The notes below the pieces were generated by a model, which had not been told where the DNA came from, made no database searches, and saw only the letters and a list, made by a program, of their open reading frames with translations. From Prochilodus magdalenae (Eukaryota > Chordata > Actinopteri > Characiformes > Prochilodontidae), in NCBI GenBank assembly GCA_024036415.1, contig JAMWET010006979.1, positions 1-64,000 on the forward strand: DNA of 64,000 bases, read 5' to 3'. Positions 10,343 through 22,750 of this stretch are shown here, in pieces. A program made the position numbers and the translations under genes. Numbering within the stretch: the stretch's first letter is position 1; each line of letters begins with the position of its first letter.

Positions 10343-12850
10343 CTAGAGCCAAACAGAATAAAATAAAAATGAAAAGGCAACCAACAAAGAATGCAATGGA
10401 TTCCATTTCCTCCAAAACCTGTCCGATTTGTGGTTAAGGTCGTGAGTCAACTTTTCAAGGGGGAAAATGGCAGAGATCTGTGTTAGCCACATGTCGACTG
10501 TAGGGGCCTGGGGAGTTGACCACATCAGCAAAATAATTTTTTGGCTGGAAACAAAAGAATTATCAACAGAGATTTGGTATCCATGTCAAAGAAAGTATCT
10601 GGAGAATGGTGAAGGAGACAGAAAGAAGAAGTCAGCGAAAATTGTTTACCAGTAACCTCCTGGATCACAGAAGTGTCAGGGAACATTCTCCGGAGGCGAA
10701 CAGGTGTGTAATAAGTTCGGTAAAAAAATGTTTAAGTTTTATTCATGTATAAAGATTTAAGTGCATTTAGGAAAGACGCTGTTACAGATCTCATCCCATT
10801 CTGCAGGATTAAACGTCACCCCCAAATCGCGCTCCCATAACAACTTCAAAGAACTATAGCCTGAAGAATCAAGGTAGTGAGGAAACAGTGAGGAATAAAT
10901 CTTGGAAATCAGTCCTTTAGGAGACTCGGCCAAAACTATTATGTTTTCCAATGTGGATATAGATTTTAAAAGGGCCTGAATAGATTTCTCAGGTTTATGC
11001 ATATACAGAAGGATAGTGTCTGCGAAAGGAAATGGAATGATTTTCCTTACCAACCTTAATTCCAGATATATCAGGATTACTGTAGTTCTAATGGCCTCTG
11101 CCAGTGGCTCAATAAATAATATTAACAATAGGGGTGACAAGGGGGACCCCTGTCTGCAGCCCCTGCACACCGGAAGGCCGTCAGACATCAAACCGTTTGT
11201 ATTAACTGTGGCTATCGGGTCTGAATAGAAAATTTTAATCATATTAATGAAATTAGAGCCTAGACCAAACTTTGCTAATACCGAAAACAGAAATGACCAT
11301 TCCACTCGGTCAAAGGCCTTTTCGGCATCAAGGCAGACTATAAGCGCAGTTTTTATGGGTGTTAAGACACTGAACCACATTAAGAACACAATGCACGTTG
11401 TCTGTACCATATCTTGATTTTACAAAACCTTTCTGGTCTGGGTTTATTATTTTTGGAAGAATATTTTCCAATCTCCGAGCCAATACCTTTGCCACAATTT
11501 TGTAGTCCACATTAAGGAGACTAATAGGCCTGAACGAGGAAAAGATTATTATTTTTTTTTCAGAAGTAAACTAATAGAAGCATATCTTCAAGAAGGAGGG
11601 ATGCCATCTCTTAAGATACCATTAATAGCAGGCATACAGATGGGTGGATCTCTGGCCAGAATTTCTTTAAAAATTCCAGTGGAAATCCATCTGGGCCTGG
11701 AGACTTCCCATTTGGCATAGACTGAATTGCGACCCATACTTCCTCTGGTGTGAATGCAGCATCTAAGCTGGAGCGATCCTCGTCTGCAATAGTAAGTAAA
11801 GGAATGTTGTTCAAATATGAAGCAATATCAGCGGTGTCTTGCTTATCTGTACTGTACAGGAATTTATAGAAATCCCGGAAAGTGTTATTGATGATGATTG
11901 GGTCATAGGTGACATTGCCATTCTGTGTTCTGATCATGTTGATTGAACGATCGTTATTTTGATTTTTCAGCTGATAGGCAAGCAGGCTACTCGATCTATT
12001 ACCAAATTCATAATTTTTCTGTTTAGTATAAAGTAACAGTTTCCGGACATGACGAGTATGCTCCATATTAAGTTTAGTCTTGACAGCCACCAAAGCCTTC
12101 ACATTTGGTAACGTGGCTGTCTGTTTGTGTATTTGCTCCAGCCTAGTTAATTCTTTTTCAAGGTTCTTTTTCTAAGGTTCTAAGGCCTTTTTCTGATGAG
12201 AGCTATTAAAATCATAGCAGGGGACACTGGAGAGCTTTTATTATCGACCCAGAATTGCGATAGATTGTTTTGGACAAAAGTGCAAAAAGATGTGGGAGTT
12301 CTAAGAATTTAAAATAATGAATTAATGTGTAAGTGCACCGGGGCGTGATCTGATAAGAGAATAGAATCTATATGACAATTTTGGACAGAATGTACAAAGC
12401 TAATGGGTATAAAAAAAGTAATCTAGTCTAGAATACGAATTGTGAGGATGTGAATAAAATGTGTAGTCTCTCACTTTAGGGTGTAATTGTTGCCATATAT
12501 CTACCAGTCCGGTATCTGTGCATAAATTTTTAAGAACGGCAGACGATCTTGGGTTGGATACGTTTGCAGAAGAGGATTTATCCAGAGAAGCATTTATGAG
12601 AATGGCTGTGCCTTTCTTGTTCTGTGAGTGGGAAGAGAAGTAAACTTTGCCTACCCAATCCCTCTTAAGTTTCAGATGTTCCATATCAGAAAGCCTCGTT
12701 TCCTGAAGTAATGCTATATCAGTTCTTTGTCTTTTCAAATACATTAAAACCTTCTTCCTTTTGATTACATGACCCAATCCCTGGACATTCCATGTGGTAA
12801 GTCTAAGTGAGCCTGACATGAGAGCCACAAAGCTGGAAAATGGCTGAGTA
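10343..12850 (-). pseudogene. LINE ORF2 remnant (endonuclease-reverse transcriptase)
   Basis: Endonuclease: LRLTTWNVQGLG and LLQETRLS near 12800-12680, then a deletion, then HNSYSRLDYFF and an out-of-frame SDHAPV motif near 12360. Linker: FTPEEVWVAIQSMPNGKSPG and PDGFPLEF near 11750-11690. Reverse transcriptase: DQKGFVKSRY (about 11440), CLDAEKAFDRVEW (about 11330), CRQGSPLSPLLL (about 11150), then FADT (about 11020) where active enzymes have a (F/Y)ADD box. Tail: LGVTFNPAEWDEICNSVFPKC (about 10815-10757) and FWRKWNPL (about 10400). The changed catalytic box and several frame breaks (for example near 12100, 11560 and 10757) mean it cannot be active. Confidence 0.85.
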
Positions 12851-13546
12851 ACAGGTGCTGAGTATGGGTAGATTAAACAATTTAACAATTGTATAAGAGG
12901 AAAAACTTAGACTCAGTGATTTAAGAGATAAAATAATACACACAAAATGTAAACAGCAGCGCTTACCCTCCCCTATCCTGTCCCCAAACGACAGGAAAAA
13001 ATACCCCAAAAGAAGTCACTAGGCATTCTAGGCATAGTCCAAATCCTCATTAAACAGGTAGATTACAGTAACAACTGAGACACCCGAAACAGTGGCTTTG
13101 CTCCAGGCTAAGCGAAAAATACCACTGAGAAACACCCCAGAATTATGGCTCTTTGTATCATTATTATTTTAGCCACAATGTCTGAGCAAGGTGTATTTTA
13201 AATGTAAACTATATACAAAACTGATACAAGGACAAAGAAACTATCAAAACGAAATTAGAAATGAAAAGGCTACCTTTATGATATTGTTAAAGGGAACTGC
13301 ATGTTGAATCGCCTCCGCTGTACAGACCAAGGTCCGCACAGCGGGCACAGAAAAAAATGTTCAGTGGGGGCTCAGTGTATATATAAAATCAGTTTTGCTT
13401 TCTCCATTGTGGTTGGCAGCAAAGAAGTAGTAACCTCATTTAATAGTATCCAAAAATGCAGCCGCAGACTCAGGGGTGTCAAAAAGGAGAATTTGCCCTT
13501 AGTGAAGACACCGGAGGCCGGCTGGGTAGGCAAAACCACGGTATTT

Positions 13547-14341
13547 TTATGGCGAGCCAGCTCTTTCCCCATGGTGTCGAACTCTTCGCCTTCGCAGGAC
13601 TTCCACGGACAGGTCAGGATAAAACCTTAGCTGGGTGCCATTATGTTGGATGTCACGTTTCTTCAATGCTGCCCTGATTACGGCTTCTCTTTGTGGATGT
13701 CGTAGAAACCGGACCAAGGCGCTTCTTAGAGGCTTGTCCAGAGCCGGAGCGGGAGCCAAGGCTCGATGGGCGCGTTCAGTCTCCAGCTGGGGATAGTCAA
13801 CAGGTAGGCCAACTAAGGTCGGCAATGTTGTCTGGAGAAAGTCCGCAAGAGAGGTGTTGCCTTCCGCTTTCTCTGAAAGGTTAATAATTTTTAGATTGTT
13901 ACGTCGGCTATGGTTTTCTTAATTGTCAATTTTCAACTGCAGCTGTTCCACCGTTTTTATCGTTGCAGCTAGACAGGTGCCGTGGGCACTGTGGCTGTCC
14001 TACTACTGGGTAGCAGAGACCCTCTCTTCGATCTCTTCGGTGCGTTTCTCCAGGTCCGTCACTCGGTTAGAGAGAGCTGACAAGGTGCCCTCCACTGAGG
14101 CAACAGACACCTTTATTTCGCTCAGTACACCATCGATGTTGTCTAGGCGAGCACCAACTGACCCATCCATGTCATTCACCCAGGAGGTCACCGACTTTAT
14201 TTCAGCCAAAATCTGCTCCATTGTTGCTGGACTAGTTGGCGCTAGGTTTGAGGTGCTAGCACTACCCTGGCTAGCTTCACTCGAGACACGCGAGGCCGCC
14301 TGTAGGGTGATTTTCTTCTTAATGGTGGAACTTGGTGGCAA
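13547..14341 (-). pseudogene. LINE ORF1 protein remnant
   Basis: The first 112 residues (14341-14003) form an open frame with a clear heptad pattern from about residue 42 on, including LSALSNRVTDLEKRTEEIEE. This is the coiled-coil trimerisation region of L1-type ORF1 proteins, which bind the element's RNA. A second frame (13825-13547) has the alanine-rich RAHRALAPAP segment and VRFLRHPQREAVIRAALKK, matching the ORF1 RRM/C-terminal domain of L1-clade elements, where a conserved ER.HR precedes the RNA-binding tail. At least one frame break separates them between 14003 and 13825. The start at 14341 (MPPSST) is plausible but unproven. Confidence 0.75.
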
Positions 14342-14360
14342 AAAAACAGGAAAGTCTTAT

Positions 14361-16851
14361 TATTAGTAGTAGTATTGGTGGTGGTGTTATGTATAAAAGC
14401 ACAGTTTTCCTGCTAACTAGCCAAATGTCCTTACAATGTCAAAATGACAACAACAGGCTTTAGCAGTAGCCTAATATTGTTGATATTTGTTGGCTTCACA
14501 TGCAGCAGAACTAGGAATCTTACTATGTGTGTGTGATGAGAAAAAATGACAGAGAGAGAAGGAAACTCACACTGGATCTGCAGGTCGCTTGTGGAAATAA
14601 AACATCATGGAGAGTGCGCCTGCACCAGAGCATTTCGTGTGACCTGATGGAGTGTGTTCTGCTTTGTTAGCGGCTCACAAAGTGCAACGCTTGTATGGCT
14701 TTGGCATAGTCGCCAAAGTTTTTTTGATATTGATGTGTGACCGCAGTGTAATGGAAAAGAAAGACCATGCACCAGACATGCAACATGTACAAACATTACT
14801 CCAACTGCATTTCAAAAAAGATGGGCTCCAGTGGCAAACTGCACTGGGCTGCTTTTATGGCCTTGTTACTCAGATTGTAATAACAAGGATCTAAGTATAT
14901 CAAAGTATGTCATAATTCATGTTGAAAAGATTATTTTATGTAGCTGGTCGAGTTGCTAACACAGTGGAAAAAAAACAACACACGCGACATTCAGGAAACA
15001 GCTGCATATATGAGTATATAAATATATTTTTTTATAAACCTGGAGTCAACTTAATCTTCAATGTCACTTTCTTAACAACTTTGAAGTGTCATTCTCATTG
15101 CTTTCCTTCATTCATTCACTTAACATATCTTGTACAATCTCATCTCTTATAAAAAAAATTCATGGCAAAAGCAGGTAGTGATAGCTAATAAGAAAGAGTC
15201 CAGTATTTTCTGCCTTGACCACCCATGTGGACTAGGTATTGCACAATTTCTGCTGACGGTAAGCATGGATGAAAAAAAAGAGACTGTAGTTTTCCTGAGA
15301 TGTGGAATAGGTGATTGTTAAGATTGTCATTAAATAAAAATTATTCACTTAAAGGGGAGCCAATTTTTCTAAAGTTCTGAGTGGTTTGGTGTGAGAAGGT
15401 TAGTGTTTCTGTAAGTTCCCTGACAGAAAGCTATTATATGAAATGGATTTATACACTGCCTGATGTCTGACACATTGTTTATGAGTGATTTAATCCAGTC
15501 ATTTGTATTAATTTATGAAACAGAAATACATGCAGGACGTTAGAAGGCAAAATAGTAAAAAAACCTAATTAAAATCTTTAACATTACATATAAAAACTCA
15601 GCCCGCATGAGTTGGTTCATTGGTGGTTTTAGATTTAGTACATATGTGTAGATGTTTTCATCACCACCAAGAAATCTGAGTCTGTAAGTTCCTTTGTAAT
15701 TTACCAGCTTTTTTTTTTACTTAGCTTTGACTTAGATTTTGGGTCCTTCTTCCATATTCCATAAATTTCACTAGTATGGTCTGCATATAATGCCTTCTGT
15801 TTATGCTGTTTCTAATGAGAAATATGCAGGCCTCTGGTGGCATGAATGGGAAGGGGTGTGTTGTTTCTGAATATTTTGGGTAAAATCTTTGTTTGGTTGG
15901 TATATAGTAAATTGTCATGTAAACCTACCCAGGAGGAAAGAGTAGAATTAGGAAAAAAGTAGAACATCAGACATGCAACACTAATGAAGGCTGAATATGT
16001 CTAAAGTGAAACTGGTGTTTTGTGGGTTTTTTGATTGTTGTTTATGAAGTGCCATTTACTGCCATGATTATAGTTGTAGTGTGTGACGGAAAAGTTTGTG
16101 TTTGTGGCATGTGTTTAGTGTGACATGGGGGTCAGACTCTTTTGTAAGTCAAATGTCTTATTTTGCTTAGAAAGCCTCTGTTTAAATGCTTTCAAGCAAC
16201 TGAGAAAAACTGTAAAATCCTGCCATGCTCTTGAAGGTACAAAAACACTGAGCAGGCCCAGCTGGCCTTGACAGCATGGCAAGAGGATAAAAACTGTGAC
16301 TTAAGAAGCAGAAGCTATATGCTTACCATAAGAAAAGCAAGGTCTAGAAAAGAGGTTTGTGTGTATGCAATTAGTTACATAAATATATAAAAGCATTGAA
16401 ACCAAAGCACCTGAATAGGTCTGTATTGGAACTGTCCTTAGATAATAAAAATTGATGTGCAAATGGATGATTGCAATTGTAATTTGATATTGTCAAATGG
16501 TCTTTTTCCAATAAAAAAAAAGAAGGCAGAAGCTTTAGTTGTAAAGATTGCTCAACTAGCTATTGTTACAAAACAAAACAGTGACTAATGTGCCATCTAC
16601 GTTTATGTATGGAAGAACAGAGGAGTGATAGTTCCTCAGATGATCGAGAACATCAGTGCAGGACCTGCCGAGAACAGGCATTCATCCGTCAAACACAGAA
16701 CATCCCATCCACAACTAAATAGAGAATAGACCCTCCATCTACACTGAAAGAGGTACTATAATGGTTATGATGATGAATAGACATTTGAGAGCTGTGGTAC
16801 TTATATATATTGATATGTGGAAAAAGGTTAAAGGTATAATCTATAATATAC
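14361..16851. other. Intergenic DNA, no gene recognised
   Basis: AT-rich sequence without recognisable exons, RNA genes or transposon termini. Confidence 0.5.
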
Positions 16852-18276
16852 ACACGTGGACAAAATTGTTTGTACCCCTTGGTTAATGAAAGAAAAACCC
16901 ACAATGGTAACAGAAATAACTTAAATCTGACAAAAGTAATAATAAATAAAAATTCTATGAAAATGAACAAATGAAAGTCAGATATTGCTTTTCAACCATG
17001 CTTCAACAGAATTATTTAAAAAAAATAAACTCATGAAACAGGCCTGGACAGAAATGATGGTACCCCTGAAAAATGTGACCAAAGGGACATGTTAAATCAA
17101 GGTGTGTTCACTAATTAGCATCACAGGTGTCTACAATCTTGTAATCAGTCAGTGGGCCTATATATAGGGCTACAGGTAGTCACTGTGCTGTTTGGTGACA
17201 AGGTGTGTACTACACTCAACACGGACCGGAGGAAGCAAAGGAAAGAGTTGTCTCAGGACATTAGAAAGAGAATTACAGACAAGCATGTTAAAGGTGAAGG
17301 TAATAAGACCATCTCCAAGCAGCTTGATGTTCCTGTGACTACAGTTGCATATATTATTCAGAAATGTAAGATCCATGGGACTGTAGCCAACCTCCCTGGA
17401 CGTGGACGCAGGAGGAAAACTGATGACAAATCAAAGAGACGGATAATACGAATGGTAACAAAAGAGCCAAGAAAAACTTCTAAAGAGATTAAAGGTGAAC
17501 TTCAAGCTCAAGGAACATCAGTGTCAGATCGCACCATCCGTCGATGTTTGAGACAAAAGTGGACTTAATGGGAGACAACCAAGGAGGACACCATTGTTGA
17601 AAACAAAACATAAAAAAGCCAGACTGGAATTTGCCAAACTACATGTTGACAAGCCACAAAGCTTCTGGGAGAATGTCCTATGGGCAGACGAGACAAAATG
17701 GAACTTTTTGGCAAGGCACATCAGCTCTATGTTCACAGACGAAAAAATGAAGCATATCAAGAAAAGAAGACTGTCCCTACTGTGGAACATGGAGGAGGCT
17801 CTGTTATGTTCCGGGGCTGATTTGCTGCATCTGGCACAGGGTGTCTTGAATCTGTGCAGGGTACAATGAAATCTCAAGACTATCAAGGACTGGACTATTC
17901 TGAAGTGGCCTTCTTTGAGCCCTGAACTAAATCCTATTGAGCATCTTTGGAAGGAGCTGAAACATGCTGTCTTTAAAAGGCACCCTTCAAACCTGAGACA
18001 ACTGGAGCAGTTTGCTCATGAGGAGTGGGCCAAAATACCTGCTGAGAGGTGCAGAAGTCTCACTGACAGATCAAGTGATTGCCTCAAGAGTTTGTGCAAC
18101 AAAATATTATGTTATGGGTACCATAATTTCTGTTTCATTAAAATAATTCTGTTGAAGCATGGTTGGAAAGCAATGTCTGACTTTCATTTGTTCATTTTCA
18201 TACAATTTTTTTTATTTATTATTAGTTTTGTCAGATTTAAGTTATTTTTGTTACCATTGTGGGTGTTTCTTTCATT
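16852..18276 (+). mobile_element. Tc1-like DNA transposon, defective copy 1
   Basis: Long inverted arms flank a transposase remnant. The left arm near 16887-17035 contains CCACAATGGTAACAGAAATA and CAACCATGCTTCAACAGAAT. The reverse complement of 18145-18275 contains CCACAATGGTAACAAAAATA and the same CAACCATGCTTCAACAGAAT. The left end continues outward through GGACAAAATTGTTTGTACCC, but the matching part is absent on the right, so the right terminus is truncated near 18276 and no TA duplication can be confirmed. Confidence 0.85.
17218..18100 (+). pseudogene. Tc1 transposase remnant (copy 1)
   Basis: The N-terminal DNA-binding region is readable from about 17218 to 17565: KTISKQLDVPVTTVAYIIQK is the first helix-turn-helix, followed by the GRGRRRK AT-hook-like linker and a second HTH. 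A frame change near 17565 is followed by [14 protein letters not shown] and [11 protein letters not shown] (17594 onward), which holds the first catalytic aspartate. A deletion at about 17886 of roughly 45 codons removes the segment that should hold the second aspartate. The end SPELNPIEHLWKELKHAVF (17915 onward) keeps the catalytic glutamate. Frameshifts plus loss of the second aspartate make it inactive. Confidence 0.85.
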
Positions 18277-20599
18277 TCAATTTTCTCCATAAATGTGTAT
18301 TCCCACCAAAGCAGTACAGACCTGAATGCTTCACCACTACAGAGAGGTAAGTCTGATGTGGGGCATCATTTCTGCCTTTCTATCTATGAGTTGAGTTTCA
18401 TTCTGCATGACTATGCCCCCTACACAAGCCATGGGAGGTCAATGAATGGATTGATGAGTATAAAAATGGCATAAATCATATGCCGTGGATTTTACAGTCA
18501 CCAACTCTCAACTCAACCAAGTTTAACACCTGTAAATGATTTTGGACATTCACATTCTACTACCGTTACCAAAATTGCAGTTGATAAAACATTATTTAGA
18601 TGGAGTTCTATTCGTCCAGTACAGTGCCAGAGACCCTTAAAATATGTCAATGTGTAGAATATATTTTAAGCTTGTGGTGGCCCAGCACCTTACTAAACAC
18701 CTCAATTTGTTACTTGTCTGTAAAGAAGGACCACCTACTTAATTATTTATAAGAATGCTTAATAGCAAATAAGCATGTTGCTAACCTCTGAAAAATCTCC
18801 TGACAGTCATGGCATTGGGGTCTTACATTATTCTATCAGTATATAAAGCCATTCAAAATATTAATTTTGCTGATAACAAAATGTTGCCACTGCTCCACTT
18901 AGTTGGCTTTATTAAAGATACTTTTTTTCTTCATTTCTCCCCTTAACTGAATTATATTTAAGTCAGTAAATATCACCTAGAATGTCAACTCAGAGAGAAC
19001 AGTGTGGCATTGTCTGTTTGCTATCCATCTCCTGCGGGCCCGTAATTTGTCTGAGGAGGTGCATACCATTCTCATGTAAAATGGAAAAATCACATTTGGC
19101 AGTTGATGACAGTAAGCTGAGGCTAAATTGAAAATACCTCCATGCGTTACTTTGACTGGTGCTTGCTAAAAAAGTGTGAAATACATTTCATAGCATGTGT
19201 GTTCCTCAGTGCAGATGTGTATGTTTTACAGTGTAGGCTTAGCCCCAGGGAACAAGCCAGACAGTTAAATAGACTTATTGCTGCAGTGGAATGTACAACA
19301 ACCCCATCTGGCATGAGTGAGTGTAAATGTGTATATGTAGGAGACACACGTTCTCAGTCAGTGTACTGAAGATTTGACTTTGTATGTAACCATTTCTTTA
19401 TGCTAGATATCATTGTATTACTCCTTGATAGATTTGAAGTGAGGGAGGACATTTTGCTTTCACTACATCTATTATAAACCTGCATCTAGTTTAATATTTT
19501 ACACTTGAATACTTCTGATGATTGATTGTGAAGATGGGACGAACTACCTTTACCAAGTGCATGTTTGGTGGCATGCAGCATGGTTTGTTTTTTCTCATTA
19601 GCTGGGGAATGCAGTATACAGATAGCTATTGTTACACCGAGCTAAATATTATATTGCAATGCTTCTGGCAATTGTCTTCTGGTTATTATTACAAATAAGT
19701 GTGGTTTACTCAGAAGACAGGAATGACCTATCAGCAAAACAGCTACCTGGCTAACTAAATACCTTATCTTTGTTTGGCTACTTTTCTGGGTAAAAGGACT
19801 AAAAAAGACATGTCTCTGACTTTTTGTGCTGAATTAAAAGGAGTAATTTCTTTTTCATTTCAACTTAATTTTACAATGTAGGTAAAAGTTACACTGATGG
19901 TAATTTGGTTGTATTTATTAGCCTATAACTCACTGGCTTGGCTAACAGTCATGTTAGCTATCATCTCAGGGGTTCTCAATGGTTGTATGATTTGTGCAGT
20001 GCCTGGTATATGAATTCTAGTTTTAAGTTTCCAGGCTAGTACATTCTTCAAGATTTTACTTTGTGGAGATAAATGTAGAATTTGATGGATAGTAAAGTAA
20101 AAGGTGATATTTTATACTTTCATACTTTACATTTCATCATGATGACCTGTTTGATGATCTGAAGAGAACATATGCACATGGTTCAATCAGTTACTGACTA
20201 GACATGTGGTGTATGTGGCATCAGCTTAGAAGAAGATACAAGAAAGCCAATGATTGACAGCACGATAGGTGCTCTTTATTAAACTCTGGAAGGAGAGGCA
20301 AATATGTCATGCAAAACCAAATAGGAGGCTACCATGAGCCACCTTCTTCAAACCCTTGATGACCAAGTGTGACTTGACACAGTTAATTAATATTTCTGGC
20401 TATACTTCTTTCACCTCTACTCTCATGCAGTGGGTCCTTTTTTGTTTATCATTTATTTACTCCCTCTTTTCAAACTGCATTTTCACTGTTATAGGAATGA
20501 TACCTAATGATACAATTAGGACTAAATCCTTTAGTCATTTTAGTCATTTATCACATTTGAGTCAGAGTTATTGCATCTAAATCTCACTAATTCAGGCAT
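18277..20599. other. Intergenic DNA, no gene recognised
   Basis: AT-rich unique-looking sequence. No exon, RNA gene or clear transposon was seen. Confidence 0.5.
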
Positions 20600-20830
20600 T
20601 CTCACTCGTCTCATTGATGATGTAGCTGTGTTCCCTTCCTGTCTTTAGAATTTGGGTGCCATCTTTGACTTGACTCCTTCATTTGATTCCCATGATCTGC
20701 TTTTAAAACCTGTTTCCCCTCCTCAGACCATACCTCTCTCTTTCTGCTGCCAAAACTCTCAATCCATGCCTTCATCTCCAGCCACCTGGACTATTGAAGC
20801 TCTCTTCTTTCCAGCAGCATAGTCTGCTCA
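20600..20830 (+). mobile_element. Non-LTR retrotransposon RT 3' fragment (Rex1/CR1-like)
   Basis: The plus strand encodes NLGAIFD at 20649-20669 and, in another frame, SIHAFISSHLDY followed by a stop and then SSLLSS near 20758-20815. These match the conserved NLGV.FD and HAF(I/V)(T/S)SRLDYCNSLL motifs at the C-terminal side of the RT domain in fish Rex1/CR1/L2-type elements. The frame change and stop codon show it is a fossil. The exact clade is not certain. Confidence 0.6.
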
Positions 20831-21233
20831 CATGGTCGCATAAATTATACTCCTTGCATGGCCACTTTTCCAGAGTTTCTTGAAGGCAATACAGCTATTA
20901 GCAGGACACTGCAACATTTTGGAACTGACCAATGGTTTGCACATGAATCCGCTAATGCACAGCCATTAAAGTGTAGAATGACTGAGATGTGACCTTTTTA
21001 ACACAAAGGAGGTATAAAATTAATTCATTATTAGTTTATGAATTTCTTAAATAACCACTGGTAGAGATCTCAAATCAATGCTGTCAGATAAACATACAGT
21101 AGTTATACAGCACATAGTGAAAAATCCAATTGACTCCTTAAAACCAACTTCTGAAAAGCAAAAAACTTGGAAAAGTATGTGAAACGCTAATAAAAACAGC
21201 AAGCAGGGATTTGTCAATACACCTTGGCATTGT
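20831..21233. other. Intergenic DNA, nothing recognised
   Basis: No feature could be identified. Confidence 0.4.
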
Positions 21234-21449
21234 TTCATTCATTCATGTTCTAAGCCACCTATCCTTTTGAGTTCTGGATCTAATCTTAGTGCTGAATTGG
21301 GGGGAGGCGGAAAATAGCCCGGACTGCCTGCCCGTCCATCACAGGCATATACTCTCACATGGACGCCCCTGACAGGAATTGAACTCATGCCCTTCTTGCT
21401 GTGAAATGGGAGCACTACCTACTGTGCCACAATCCAGCCACACCTTGAT
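21234..21449 (-). mobile_element. tRNA-derived SINE
   Basis: On the minus strand an RNA polymerase III A box, TGGCACAGTAGG (21429-21418), is followed 31 bases later by a B box, GAGTTCAATTCC (21386-21375). These lie in the order and spacing expected of a tRNA-like head. The body continues for about 140 bp and ends in a short (GAAT)n tail at 21245-21235. This is the architecture of a tRNA-derived SINE. The tail suggests mobilisation by a LINE with a short-repeat 3' end. It is too diverged to act as a tRNA gene. Confidence 0.75.
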
Positions 21450-22219
21450 TTTAATTTTAACACCTTGGTTTAATTTTTACCTTATGAATTTCAATCAACC
21501 AGAACAGTATTAAAAACCAGCATGCCTTTGTGATGGACATCACCACATGGGTTCAGGAGCACTTTGGCAAACAGTTGTTTATAAACACCATTTGTTGCTA
21601 CAGCCATAAATGCAAGGTGAAACTGTATTAAGAACAGCAGAAGCTATATGTCTACAATGCACTACTGCAAAGCACTACTGACTGACTTCCTTGGGATTGA
21701 GCTCATCTGAAATGGCTCCATGCAATGCAAACGATTAAGATTTCAGTTTAAAGAAAACTATGGATGTTAGACCTCATTAGGGCTAAATGATACATAAATA
21801 TTTGATACCTATAAATGTGTGTTTAGAGACTTCCATGCTAATTATAACATGATCACAGAAAGCTACTGCAGTGTTATAACTGCAGTTCAGACCTCCTCCC
21901 ATTGAAAATGTGTGGTGCATTATGAAGTGTAATATTAGGCATGTTAACAAATGTGGCAACTTGGCAATGTTTTTCAGTCATCAACAATTGATTAAGCATT
22001 CAGAATGCTAACATTCTATAAAGCATGTCCACTCTCACAGCCATTGCTGGAACACAGCAATACATTTCTTTGCAGAGCTTGGATAGGTTACTTTTTTTTT
22101 TACTTTTAATAACAAAGCTGTAGTACATAAGCCAATTTTTAAACTGCTGTACAACACTCACCCAATCTAATACATGAATGGTGCTTAGACTGCAGAAATA
22201 ACTCAAAACTGCCTTCATC
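21450..22219. other. Intergenic DNA, nothing recognised
   Basis: No feature could be identified. Confidence 0.4.
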
Positions 22220-22750
22220 CTCCTCGCTTGTCGAAGGATGGCTTTGAAGTCTTGACATGGGATTCATTCAGCAGTTATTTGAGGCCCAGTTGGACGGCGC
22301 CACTGGCAGATTGGTGGAGGGTGTTGTGGCTGGCAGCCCAAGTCCTCGCACACCACTCATCCTCATCACCACACCAGAGAAACCTCATCTTCCTCCCCCA
22401 GCCTGAGAGATGTTTTGGACTCTAGTCGTTGGTCTTGGGGCTCACCACAAGCAAAACATCTCCCTTACTCACCTTACATTCCTATAACACAACTCTAGAC
22501 TAGTGTATGAGAATCTCAGTGATGAAGAATTGTTCAAAGTGCGGGAGTTTGCCGCAGAACCTTTTGGATTCTCTGGCAGTATACATTTTATGGGATCCTG
22601 CTGGGCTCCCACCAAGACTGGCAGTATGTGTCCTGTCTGCCATATGGACAAAACCTTCTTAGAAGCATGAAGAAATATGGCCGCTTTTAATTCCTTTTTA
22701 CGCTTTCCTGTCAAACCACATTAGATCTGCACGTGAGTTCTACAAGGGTG
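22220..22750. other. Unassigned GC-richer block
   Basis: This block stands out from AT-rich flanks. A plus-strand open frame (22228-22425) encodes a tryptophan-rich 66-residue stretch and a minus-strand frame (22714-22469) encodes 81 residues, but neither has recognisable homology or clear splice sites. It could be a diverged repeat, a retrocopy fragment or a non-coding transcript. Confidence 0.3.

Larger units (their letters stand above)
10240..14360 (-). mobile_element. L1-clade LINE, degenerate and internally deleted
   Basis: The minus strand reads, in order, an ORF1-type coiled-coil protein (from 14341), an ORF1 C-terminal region (13825-13547), an AP endonuclease (from about 12850), an RT linker, RT motifs and a C-terminal tail motif (to about 10380). 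This is the two-ORF layout of L1-clade LINEs. Stops, frame changes and internal deletions throughout show it is dead. A full-length element would be about 6 kb, so roughly a third is missing. Ends were not fixed by target-site duplications; no poly-A tail was seen at the low-coordinate end. Confidence 0.85.

Noticed and set aside
10757..11410. A functional reverse transcriptase gene
   Set aside because: The catalytic box is altered and flanking frames are broken; it is part of the dead LINE.
16689..16970. 93-codon minus-strand open frame
   Set aside because: It partly overlaps the left inverted repeat of Tc1 copy 1 and is not a separate gene.
17524..17886. 120-codon minus-strand frame
   Set aside because: Antisense shadow of the Tc1 transposase remnant.
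21375..21429. A functional tRNA gene
   Set aside because: A and B boxes are present but no tRNA cloverleaf can be drawn; it is a SINE head.
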